Source: Agromyces flavus | Lineage (GTDB): Bacteria; Actinomycetota; Actinomycetes; Actinomycetales; Microbacteriaceae | Length of the DNA: 64,000 nt | Reading direction: 5' to 3' | Assembly: GCF_900104685.1 (NCBI RefSeq) | Contig: NZ_LT629755.1 | Span: 3,628,309 to 3,692,308, forward strand | Shown here: positions 41,957 to 49,964 of the stretch, in pieces | Layout of the letters: every line of letters begins with the position of its first letter | How positions within the stretch are numbered: the stretch's first letter is position 1 | Made by a program: the position numbers and the translations under genes | Notes under the pieces: model-generated | What the model was told of the DNA's origin: nothing | The model's database searches: none | The model's input: the letters and a program-made list of their open reading frames with translations, nothing else

Positions 41957-44900
41957 ATGCCACGACGCACCACCACTCCCGATCCACGACGCAGACGTCC
42001 GATCGTCGCCGCCCTCGGCGGCCTGGCGATCGGCATCGCCGGCGTCGGCGCCGCCCTCCCCGCAGCCGCCGACCCGGCCGGCGGCGACGGCGGCGCCCCT
42101 GCAGCGCCATCCGTCGCCGCCCCCGCCGCGCCGACCGGCCAGCATCGCGTGACCCTCATCACCGGCGATCGCGTCACCGTGACCGACCTGGCGGACGGCA
42201 TGCACGCCGTCGCGGTCGAACCGGCGGCGCCCGGCGCGGGCTTCCGCACCGTCACCGCCGGCGACGAGGTCAGCATCATCCCCGCCGCAGCGGAGGCGTA
42301 CCTGGCCGCGGGCGTCGTCGACCCCGACCTGTTCAACATCACGCGGCTCATCGAGTACGGCTACGACGACGCCTCGGTCGACGCGACACCCGTGATCCTC
42401 GAGCTGGAGGCGGCGCCGACGTCGCGTCGAGCCGAACCCGCGCCCGCGCCGGCCCTGCCCGAGCTTCCCGGCGTCGCCGTCGGCACGCCGCTCGAGAGCA
42501 TCGGCGCGGCCGCCGCGTCCGCGTCGCACTCGGATGCCGCGGCGACCTGGTCCGCGCTCACCGGCGCAGCGCCCGACGATGCCGCCGGCCCGCGCACGTT
42601 CGGCCCCGGCCCCGACCCGGCCGCCGTGAAGCTCGGCGGGGGCATCGCGGCCATCCACCTCGACGGAAAGGTGCAGGCGACGCTCGACTCGAGCGTGCCG
42701 TGGATCGGCGCGCCCGAGGCCTGGGCCGACGGGTTCACGGGCGCCGGCGTGACCGTCGCGGTGCTCGACACCGGCTACGACGACACGCACCCCGACCTCG
42801 CGGGACGGGTGCTGCCGGAGTCGGCGAGCTTCGTGCCCGACGAGGAGGTCGCCTGGGACCCGAACGGGCACGGCACGCACGTCGCCTCGACGATCGCCGG
42901 CACCGGCGCGGCGAGCGGCGGCGCGCACCGCGGCGTGGCCGACGGTGCGAACCTGCTCGTGGGCAAGGTGCTCGACCAGTCGGGATACGGGCAGGACTCG
43001 TGGATCATCGACGCGATGGAGTGGGCGGCGAACCGCGCGCCGATCGTGTCGATGAGCCTCGGCTCGATGCAGGCCTCCGACGGCGAGGACCTCATGGCGC
43101 AGGCGCTCGACGACTTGGCCGAGCAGACCGGCACGCTCTTCGTCGTCGCGGCCGGCAACTCGGGCGCGCCGGAGACGATCGGGTCGCCAGGCTCCGCCGA
43201 GCACGCGCTCACCGTCGGATCGGTCGACGACCCCGACGGCTCGCTGTCGTGGTTCTCGAGCCAGGGTCCGCTCGTGCGGACGGGCACCCTGAAGCCCGAT
43301 CTCGCCGGGCCGGGCAACGACGTCACCGCCGCTCGCTCGGCCGACCGCGCGGGCGACGGTGCATACCTCGCGATGAGCGGCACCTCGATGGCGACGCCGC
43401 ACGTCGCGGGCGCTGCGGCGATCGTCAAGCAGCAGCACCCGGAGTACACCGCGGCGCAGCTGCGGGCCGCGCTGCTCAGCTCGGCCACCGACGTGGGGCT
43501 CACGCCGTACCAGGTCGGCGCCGGGGTGCTGGATGTCGCGGACGCCGTCGACGCGGCGGTCGTGGCATCCAGCTCGGGTGACTTCGGCATGCTCGCCTGG
43601 GGCGAGGAGCCGACGCCCGTCGAGCGCACGATCGAGTACGCCAACCGCACCGACAGCGAGGTCACGATCGAGTTCGAGGCGGCGCTGGCCGACACCACGC
43701 CCGGCGTCGAGGATCCGCTGTCGGACGATGCGGCCGGCGAGGCGTTCGCGCTCGGCGACGACACGCTCACCATCCCCGCGGGCGAGACCCGCGCGGTGAC
43801 GCTCACCGCCGATCCCGCGAAGGTTCCCGCCGGGCGTCAGCTCTCAGGCGCGCTGGTGGCCTCGATCGACGGTGAGCCGGTCGCCCGCACCGCGCTCGGC
43901 GTCATCGCCGAGGGCGAGCGGTACGACCTCACGATCACCGCCACCGACTTCGACGGCGAGCCCGTCGAGACGTACGGCGTGCTCTACAACCACGACACCC
44001 AGGCGTACGACCTCATCGGCGTCGCGGGGGAGACCACCCTGCGGCTGCCCGCCGGGCGCTACTCGGTCATGACCGTGCTCGAGCTCGACCGCGAGGCCGA
44101 CACCGTGGCCGACGTGCTCGTGGGCGACCCCGACCTCGTGCTCGATGGCGACGCGTCGGTCGCCTTCGACGCACGCGAGGCCGAGCCGGTTACCGTCGAC
44201 GTCGGCGAGGACGGCCTCGAGGCGACCGTCCGCCGGATGGACGTCACCGCCGACGGCTTCGAAACCGGAGTGCTCGCCCCGGTGTGGACCGACGAGCTCT
44301 GGGCGGAGCCCATGACCGCTCCCCACGTCGAGGCGTTCGACTTCGTGACGCGCTGGCGCCTGCAGGAGCCGCGCCTGGATCTGAAGGCCGGGAAGGAGCA
44401 GCTCGACGTCATCCCGCAGGCCGGGTCGATGCGGTTCGACGGCGACCTCAAGGTGCGGGCGGTCGCCGCCGGCACTGGCAGCGCCGCCGAGTTCGCCGCG
44501 ATCGACGCGGCCGGCAAGGTCGCCGTGGTCACGCGCTCCGACGCCGTCTCGCCGTCCGAGCGCGCGGTCAACGCGCTCGCCGCCGGCGCCACCATGCTGC
44601 TCGTGGCCAACGACGCCGACGGCGAGCTCAGTGAGTGGGTCGGCGCCGACGACGGCTCCGACGTCGCCATCCCGGTCGCCACGATGAGCGGCGTGCAGGG
44701 ACGCCGGGTCTTCGACGCCCTCGGTTCCGCGAAGGGCGGCATGACGATCTCCGGTACGGGCGTCGCCGACGCCCACGAGATCTGGGACATCGCGCGCTAC
44801 GACGCCGACGCCATCCCGGCGGACCTGCACTACGCGCCATCCGACCTCGCCCGCATCGACACCTGGTACCGCGGCGAGGCCGGCGACCGGCTCGCCGAGT

Positions 44901-45901
44901 TCCGCTGGGACCTCGCGCCGAACGGCGCGTACGGCTTCGGCTTCCCGATGAACGCGGTGCGCGGCATCGAGCGGACGGAGTGGGTCAATACCGACGTCGA
45001 CTGGTACCAGGACGCGACGGTGCTCGATGTGGGCTGGCAGGTCCGTGACGTGCCCCGGTCGTACGAGCCCGGCGAGCACGTCGAGACGAGCTACTTCGGT
45101 CCGATCGTGCGTCCCTACGTCGGCGAGGGCTACTTCGCGCCGTACCGTTCGGCCGACTGGATGCAGGTCAACCTGCCGTCGTGGGCCGATGGCGGCGATG
45201 CCCGGCACACCGGAGCGTTCGACGTGTTCGCCGGCCACCCGGGTGTCTCGCAGAACACCGACTTCTACCTCGACGGCGAGCTGCTGAAGTCGGGGCCGTT
45301 CCAGGGCGTCAACGTCTGGGACCTGCCCGACGGCGATGCCGAGGTGCGGGTCGTCAACACGGCGACGCACGATGGCTCGGCGCTCGCGTCGTCGACGAAG
45401 ACCCTGTCGGAGTGGACCTTCACGACGAGCGGGTCGCGCGACGACTGGTCGTTCCAGTTCCAGCCCATGATTCAGACGGTGTACGACATCGAGACGGATG
45501 CCGCGGGCATGGCCGGCGTGGGACGCAAGAAGGGTGAGGCGGTGCCGCTCTCGCTCGAGCTCGGGCACGTCGCCGGCGCGGTCGGCTCGGGCGCCATGAC
45601 AGAGGCCACGCTCGAGGTGCGCGTCTCGGGCACGGACTGGAAGCCCGTGCCGCTCGAGCTGCTGTCGGCCGACGACTCCGGCCCGGGCGAGGCGCCCGGC
45701 GGGATCTTCGCCGAGGGTCGAGCCTGGGTGAGCGGCTACGAGGCGTCGCTGCCGGTGCCCGACGCGGGCGCGTGGCTCGACCTGCGCGTGACCGCGACGG
45801 ATGCCGCGGGCAATACGTTCTCGCAGGAGATCGAACGTGCCGTCCAGGTCGCGCCGGTGAACCACGGCGCCGTGAAGGGCGGCCCGACGCCCTTGACCTG
45901 A
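41957..45901 (+). CDS. Secreted S8 (subtilisin) multidomain serine protease
   Basis: 1314 residues from ATG 41957. An Arg-rich signal peptide spans 1-38. A propeptide region reaches about residue 250. The subtilase domain has Asp271 (AVLDTGYDD), His305 (GHGTHVAS) and Ser477 (GTSMATPHVAG). A protease-associated (PA) domain appears after about residue 830 (KVAVVTRSDAVSPSERAVNA). The remaining 400 residues are beta-rich and end without an LPxTG or repeat anchor, so the protein is likely released. The architecture matches large Streptomyces-type extracellular subtilases. It is followed by a perfect terminator hairpin. Confidence 0.93.
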   Translation: MPRRTTTPDPRRRRPIVAALGGLAIGIAGVGAALPAAADPAGGDGGAPAAPSVAAPAAPTGQHRVTLITGDRVTVTDLADGMHAVAVEPAAPGAGFRTVTAGDEVSIIPAAAEAYLAAGVVDPDLFNITRLIEYGYDDASVDATPVILELEAAPTSRRAEPAPAPALPELPGVAVGTPLESIGAAAASASHSDAAATWSALTGAAPDDAAGPRTFGPGPDPAAVKLGGGIAAIHLDGKVQATLDSSVPWIGAPEAWADGFTGAGVTVAVLDTGYDDTHPDLAGRVLPESASFVPDEEVAWDPNGHGTHVASTIAGTGAASGGAHRGVADGANLLVGKVLDQSGYGQDSWIIDAMEWAANRAPIVSMSLGSMQASDGEDLMAQALDDLAEQTGTLFVVAAGNSGAPETIGSPGSAEHALTVGSVDDPDGSLSWFSSQGPLVRTGTLKPDLAGPGNDVTAARSADRAGDGAYLAMSGTSMATPHVAGAAAIVKQQHPEYTAAQLRAALLSSATDVGLTPYQVGAGVLDVADAVDAAVVASSSGDFGMLAWGEEPTPVERTIEYANRTDSEVTIEFEAALADTTPGVEDPLSDDAAGEAFALGDDTLTIPAGETRAVTLTADPAKVPAGRQLSGALVASIDGEPVARTALGVIAEGERYDLTITATDFDGEPVETYGVLYNHDTQAYDLIGVAGETTLRLPAGRYSVMTVLELDREADTVADVLVGDPDLVLDGDASVAFDAREAEPVTVDVGEDGLEATVRRMDVTADGFETGVLAPVWTDELWAEPMTAPHVEAFDFVTRWRLQEPRLDLKAGKEQLDVIPQAGSMRFDGDLKVRAVAAGTGSAAEFAAIDAAGKVAVVTRSDAVSPSERAVNALAAGATMLLVANDADGELSEWVGADDGSDVAIPVATMSGVQGRRVFDALGSAKGGMTISGTGVADAHEIWDIARYDADAIPADLHYAPSDLARIDTWYRGEAGDRLAEFRWDLAPNGAYGFGFPMNAVRGIERTEWVNTDVDWYQDATVLDVGWQVRDVPRSYEPGEHVETSYFGPIVRPYVGEGYFAPYRSADWMQVNLPSWADGGDARHTGAFDVFAGHPGVSQNTDFYLDGELLKSGPFQGVNVWDLPDGDAEVRVVNTATHDGSALASSTKTLSEWTFTTSGSRDDWSFQFQPMIQTVYDIETDAAGMAGVGRKKGEAVPLSLELGHVAGAVGSGAMTEATLEVRVSGTDWKPVPLELLSADDSGPGEAPGGIFAEGRAWVSGYEASLPVPDAGAWLDLRVTATDAAGNTFSQEIERAVQVAPVNHGAVKGGPTPLT

Positions 45902-45914
45902 GCCGCGCAGGGAA

Positions 45915-45949
45915 GAGGCCCGGACGACGTCGCACGTCGTCCGGGCCTC
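45915..45949. terminator. Perfect terminator hairpin after the S8 protease
   Basis: A 16-base perfect stem (GAGGCCCGGACGACGT, 45915-45930, with its complement 45934-45949) and a 3-base loop, between the convergent protease and reductase genes. It probably terminates both. Confidence 0.85.
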
Positions 45950-45968
45950 GACCGCGTCGGACGCGGCG

Positions 45969-46844
45969 TCAGGCGGCGGCGCGCTCGGTCTCCACGAGCT
46001 CGCGCAGCGCCTCGACGAGTGGGGTCGTCGGACGGCCGATGAGGCGCGAGAGCGTGCCATCCGACTCGGCGAGGTCGCCGCGCGCGATGCCCTCGTCGAT
46101 GGCGGCGACGAATCCGGCCGTGCCCTCGTCGAGGCCGACGGCGGTGAGCGACGCGATGCGCTCGGCCGGGGTCTGCGCGACGAAGGCGACGTCGCGACCG
46201 AGTACCTCGGCGGCTGCCGCGGCGAGCTCGGCGAACGTCCACGGCGCGTCGCCGCCGAGTTCGTACACGTTGCCGACGTGGCCGTCCTCGAGCAGCACGA
46301 CGGCGGCGGCCTCGGCGAAGTCGCGGCGCGGTGCCGAGGCGACCCGACCGGCGCCCGTCGCGGCGGCGATCGTGCCCGTGGCGGCAGCGGTCGCGACATC
46401 CTGCGCGTAGTTCTCGGTGTACCAGTTGTTTCGAAGGATCACCGCCGGGACGCCGACCTCGGCGATGACCTCCTCGGTGCCGCGGTGCTCGGGCATGAGG
46501 ACGAGTTCGCTCGTCATGGCCTTGGGCCCGCTCGTGTAGGCGAGCTTCGCCACGCCCGCCGCCTTCGCGGCCTCGATCACGTTGCGGTGCTGGGCGACAC
46601 GGCTGCCGAACTCGGTGCCGGAGATGAGCAGCACCGAGTCGACGCCGCCGAGGGCGGGCGCGATGGTCTCGGGGCGGGCGTAGTCGAGCTCGACGACGCG
46701 GATGCCGCGGCTCGCGACATCCGCCAGCTTCGACGTGTCGCGGGCGCCGGCGACGATCTCGGCGGGTGCGGCGCCGCGGTCGAGCAGCGCGTCGAGGACG
46801 CGTCGGCCGAGGTGGCCGGAGGCGGCGGTGACGAGGATGGTCAT
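45969..46844 (-). CDS. NAD(P)H-binding NmrA/QorB-like oxidoreductase
   Basis: 291 residues from ATG 46844 (GAAGGGA upstream; the longer frame from 46877 runs into promoter sequence). The Rossmann start MTILVTAASGHLGRRVLDAL and the pattern VLLISGTEFGSRVAQHRNVI match QorB/azoreductase-like atypical SDRs, which reduce quinones with NADPH. The divergent HxlR-family gene is the classical partner and regulator of qorB-type genes. Confidence 0.9.
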   Translation of the reverse strand: MTILVTAASGHLGRRVLDALLDRGAAPAEIVAGARDTSKLADVASRGIRVVELDYARPETIAPALGGVDSVLLISGTEFGSRVAQHRNVIEAAKAAGVAKLAYTSGPKAMTSELVLMPEHRGTEEVIAEVGVPAVILRNNWYTENYAQDVATAAATGTIAAATGAGRVASAPRRDFAEAAAVVLLEDGHVGNVYELGGDAPWTFAELAAAAAEVLGRDVAFVAQTPAERIASLTAVGLDEGTAGFVAAIDEGIARGDLAESDGTLSRLIGRPTTPLVEALRELVETERAAA

Positions 46845-46909
46845 GGGGTATCCCTTCGGTCGGTTCACCGAAGCCAACCCGCCGACCGCGGTCTACCTTC
46901 CCGCGCGCT

Positions 46910-46937
46910 GGTACCCACTTTTCGGTAAGGTACCCAC
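46910..46937. promoter_or_regulatory. Direct-repeat operator and leaderless promoter for the HxlR gene
   Basis: GGTACCCAC occurs twice, at 46910-46918 and 46929-46937, 19 bases apart, in the divergent region. The second copy touches the HxlR start codon. TAAGGT at 46926-46931 fits an actinobacterial -10 box (TANNNT) 7 bases before the A of the ATG, so the mRNA is probably leaderless. An HxlR dimer on the repeats would shut off both genes. Confidence 0.65.
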
Positions 46938-47306
46938 ATGACGGTAAGTCTCGCGCAGATCCGCGAGCGGTCCGGCGAGGTCTTCCTCGAGGGATGCCCG
47001 ACCCGGGTCGTGCTCGACCACATCATGAGCAAGTGGGGCGTCCTCGTACTGCTCGCCCTGACCGACGGCACGCTGCGGTGGGGCGAGCTCCGCCGCGAGG
47101 TCGAGGGCATCAGCGAGAAGATGCTCGCCTCGACGCTGCGCACGCTCGAAGCCGACGGGCTCGTCGTGCGCACGTCCTACCCCGAGGTTCCGCCGCGCGT
47201 CGAGTACGCCCTCACCGACCTCGGGCGCGAGCTCATGGAGCGCATGCTGCCGCTCGTCGACTGGGTCGCCGAGCACGCCGGCACGATCACGGGCCGGCCG
47301 GCCTGA
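46938..47306 (+). CDS. HxlR-family transcriptional regulator
   Basis: 122 residues. The winged helix starts CPTRVVLDHIMSKWGVLVLL, the HxlR hallmark, followed by RWGELRREVEGISEKMLAST and LEADGLVVRTSYPEVPPRVE. The ATG has no ribosome site because it follows the repeat and predicted -10 directly (leaderless). It carries the family Cys (Cys21 or so in GCPTRV), which senses quinones or electrophiles in related proteins. It probably controls the divergent QorB-like reductase. Confidence 0.92.
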   Translation: MTVSLAQIRERSGEVFLEGCPTRVVLDHIMSKWGVLVLLALTDGTLRWGELRREVEGISEKMLASTLRTLEADGLVVRTSYPEVPPRVEYALTDLGRELMERMLPLVDWVAEHAGTITGRPA

Positions 47307-47339
47307 CCGCCGACCGACCCGATGCCCGGCTCGTCGGCC

Positions 47340-47774
47340 TCAGCTGACCGCTGACGCCACCAGCTCGGAGTATCGCTGCTCGACCGCCGGCGTCCACTTG
47401 ACGACCGCGAACGACGTGGGCCACATGTCGCCGTCGTCGAGGTTCGCCTTGTCGTCGAAGCCGAGCGTCGCATACCGGGCCTTGAACTTGACGGCGGGCT
47501 GCATGAAGGCGACGACCTTGCCGTCGTCGTTCGCGAACGCCGGCATGCCGTAGTAGGTCTTCGGCATGAGCTGCGGCGCGACGCTGCCGACGACCTTGTA
47601 GAACCCCTCGGCGATCTCGCGGTCGTTCCCAGTCATCTCGTCGATCGCGGCACGGATCGCCTTCTCGCCCGCGGCGCGGTTCTTGCCCGCCTTCGCTTCG
47701 GCGCGCAACTCCTTCGCGCGGTCCTTGACGGCCTCGCGCTCGAACTCCGACAGGCCCTCGGTCTTCTCGGCCAT
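47340..47774 (-). CDS. DUF1801-family protein
   Basis: 144 residues from ATG 47774 with a strong ribosome site (GGAGGAGGAGATC). A charged helical N-terminus (FEREAVKDRAKELRAEAKAG) precedes the DUF1801 domain (PKTYYGMPAFANDDGKVVAF, then RYATLGFDDKANLDDGDMWP). The YdhG/Frataxin-like fold has been linked to iron chaperones, but function here is not established. Single gene, convergent with the HxlR gene. Confidence 0.85.
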   Translation of the reverse strand: MAEKTEGLSEFEREAVKDRAKELRAEAKAGKNRAAGEKAIRAAIDEMTGNDREIAEGFYKVVGSVAPQLMPKTYYGMPAFANDDGKVVAFMQPAVKFKARYATLGFDDKANLDDGDMWPTSFAVVKWTPAVEQRYSELVASAVS

Positions 47775-47882
47775 GATCTCCTCCTCCAGGTCGGTGAGCC
47801 CCTGATCGGCTCTGTTCGTCACGGTACGCGGATGATGCGGCGCGCGCTTCTCGATTCCTGCTCGATGCGCCATCCTGAGGTC

Positions 47883-48578
47883 ATGGACCGGCCCGACCCC
47901 GCGGCACCGCGCACGGCCGCGGCATTGACGGCACTCGTCGACCTCGCGCGCGACGAGCTCGCCGCGGCATCCGGTCATCGCGTGCTGCTGGGCATCACGG
48001 GCTGCCCAGGCGCGGGCAAGTCGACGCTCGCGACGGCGCTCGTCGAGGCCGTGAACCGAACGGATGGCGCGGGGCTCGCCGTGCACCTGCCCATGGACGG
48101 CTTCCACCTGGCCAACGCGACCCTCGACCGTCTGGGGCTTCGCGATCGCAAGGGCGCGATCGAGACGTTCGACGGTTGGGGCTTCGCCGGACTGCTCGAA
48201 CGCGTCCTCGCCGAGACCGAGCACACCGTCTACGCGCCCGGCTTCGAGCGGTCGGTCGACGAGCCGGTCGCCGCCGAGATCGCGATCGAGCCGTCGGCGC
48301 GCATCGTGGTCGTCGAGGGCAACTACCTGCTCGTCGACGATGGGCCGTGGGAGCGGGTCGGCGACCTGGTCGACGAGGCGTGGTTCATCGAGGCGTCCGA
48401 GGAGGAACGCGTGCGCCGGCTCGTCGAGCGCCACACCGCGTTCGGGCGCACGCCCGAGGCGGCGCTCGCGTGGGCGCACGAGGTCGACGGCACGAACGCG
48501 CTCGTCATCGCGCCCACGGTCGCCCGCGCCGACCTCGTCGTGTCGGGCACGACGTGGGAGGTCGAGATCGGCGCCTGA
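47883..48578 (+). CDS. P-loop nucleoside/sugar kinase (uridine kinase/phosphoribulokinase superfamily)
   Basis: 231 residues from ATG 47883. Walker A GITGCPGAGKST near residue 40; the acceptor-binding motif HLPMDGFHLAN follows, and VVVEGNYLLVDDGPW is typical of the UDK/PRK/PanK superfamily. The lid carries RLVERHTAFGRTPEAALAW. Family members phosphorylate nucleosides, pantothenate or fructose-like sugars. The substrate cannot be chosen. Divergent from the DUF1801 gene. Confidence 0.85.
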   Translation: MDRPDPAAPRTAAALTALVDLARDELAAASGHRVLLGITGCPGAGKSTLATALVEAVNRTDGAGLAVHLPMDGFHLANATLDRLGLRDRKGAIETFDGWGFAGLLERVLAETEHTVYAPGFERSVDEPVAAEIAIEPSARIVVVEGNYLLVDDGPWERVGDLVDEAWFIEASEEERVRRLVERHTAFGRTPEAALAWAHEVDGTNALVIAPTVARADLVVSGTTWEVEIGA

Positions 48579-48704
48579 GGCGCGGGCCTTCGGCCCTCGC
48601 AGGAAGGGCGCCCCCGCACGCGGGGTGCGGCGAGCCTTGCCAGCACGCCGACGCGGTCGTAACGTCGCGCGCAGCACCATCCGTCGCCGACGATCGGAGC
48701 ACCC

Positions 48705-49439
48705 ATGGCCGCCACCGCCTTGCCGCCCAGCGGAGACCCGCCCGGATCGGGTGGCCGGGGCTCGAGCGGCACCGGCCCCGCCGCCGGCGCCCCGAAGACC
48801 TGCGACGCGCGCGGCATGGTCGAGATCCACCGCATGTACCGCGCGTCGTTCGGCGAGGGGCCGACGCTCGTGCGCGGCGTGGCCGAGGCGGATGACGCGC
48901 ACGCCGACGTGGTCGGCGACCACCTCGCGATGATCTCCACGAGCCTGCACGCGCACCACGAGTTCGAGGACGAAAACCTCTGGGACACGCTCGACGACCG
49001 CGCGCCCGCGTGCGCCGGCCATGTCGAGCGCATGAAGGAGCAGCACGCCGTGATGCTCGTGCACCTGCGCGAGCTCGACGCCGCGCTGCCTGCGTGGCGG
49101 GCGAGCGGTCGGCAGGCGGATGCCGCGAGGGTGCTGGCTGCGCTCGACGGCATCAACGCGGCGCTCGCCGTGCACCTGCCCGACGAGGAGGCCAACATCG
49201 TGCCCGTGATGGAGACGGTCCTCACCCAGAAGGAGGTCGACGCGGCATCCGTGCACGGCCGGAAGGCCACGCCGAAGGGCAAGACGTGGCAGCAGCTGGG
49301 CGCGATCCTCGCGGCGCAGCCCGATGGCGGGGACGAGTGGCTCCGCTTCCACCTGCCGCCGCCCGTACGCGGGGTCTGGCGGCTGATTGGCCGGCGCAAG
49401 TACCTCGCGAATCGCGCGCAGCTGACCGGCACGAGATGA
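48705..49439 (+). CDS. Hemerythrin-domain protein
   Basis: 244 residues. A Gly/Pro-rich N-terminal 30 residues precede the four-helix hemerythrin-like domain. Likely di-iron ligands are His in EIHRMYR, HHEFEDENLW, KEQHAVM and HLPDEEANI. The C-terminus (RKATPKGKTWQQLG onwards) is a poorly defined extension. It may bind or sense oxygen, nitric oxide or iron. AUG 48705 is preceded by CGGAGCACCC. It is 10 bases before the GyrI-like gene, so the two are likely cotranscribed. Confidence 0.87.
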   Translation: MAATALPPSGDPPGSGGRGSSGTGPAAGAPKTCDARGMVEIHRMYRASFGEGPTLVRGVAEADDAHADVVGDHLAMISTSLHAHHEFEDENLWDTLDDRAPACAGHVERMKEQHAVMLVHLRELDAALPAWRASGRQADAARVLAALDGINAALAVHLPDEEANIVPVMETVLTQKEVDAASVHGRKATPKGKTWQQLGAILAAQPDGGDEWLRFHLPPPVRGVWRLIGRRKYLANRAQLTGTR

Positions 49440-49449
49440 GGGGATCGCG

Positions 49450-49920
49450 ATGGCCTACGACGTGCAGGTGACCCTGGTGCCGCGGAAGGACGCGGCAGTC
49501 GTGCGGACGCGGACGACGTTCGACGAGATCCCGGAGTTCATGCGTTCCGCGTTCGAGCGCGTCGCGTCGGTCCTCGGGCCGCGCGGCCTCCTGGGCGACG
49601 GCCCCGCGATCGGCCGCTACACCGAGATGGACCCGGCGTCGGGCTCGTTGAGCGTCGCCGGATTCATCATCACGTCGCCGATCGAGCCCGAGGGCGAGGT
49701 CGTGCCCGACGAACTGCCCGAGGGCGAGGTCGCCAGCACCGTCCACCTCGGCCCCTACGCGACGATTTCCGAGGCCTACGACGCGATCGCCGCCGCGATG
49801 GCGCTGCACGGGCGCGAGATCGACGAGTCGACCATGTGGGAGGAGTACTGGAGCCCGCCGGGCATGCCCGACGAGCAGGTGAAGACCGTCGTGTTCTGCC
49901 CGCTGAAGCCCGCCGGCTGA
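49450..49920 (+). CDS. GyrI-like small-molecule-binding (AraC effector domain) protein
   Basis: 156 residues of the SOUL/GyrI-like fold without a DNA-binding domain. It starts VQVTLVPRKDAAVVRTRTTF, and has a central GRYTEMDPASGSLSVAGFI and late ASTVHLGPYATISEAYDAI with the conserved Gly-Pro-Tyr. Such stand-alone proteins bind hydrophobic or cationic small molecules or hydrolyse certain toxins. Cotranscribed with the hemerythrin gene. Confidence 0.87.
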   Translation: MAYDVQVTLVPRKDAAVVRTRTTFDEIPEFMRSAFERVASVLGPRGLLGDGPAIGRYTEMDPASGSLSVAGFIITSPIEPEGEVVPDELPEGEVASTVHLGPYATISEAYDAIAAAMALHGREIDESTMWEEYWSPPGMPDEQVKTVVFCPLKPAG

Positions 49921-49964
49921 GGGTTCGGCTCGGCCTGTCGGCGGCGCATGCGAGCATGGTCCGC

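Noticed and set aside
40877..43438. 853-codon open frame on the minus strand covering the regulator and beyond
   Set aside because: Only the last 322 codons encode the regulator. The rest is antisense to the S8 protease, and a GTG with ribosome site at 41845 gives the sensible start.
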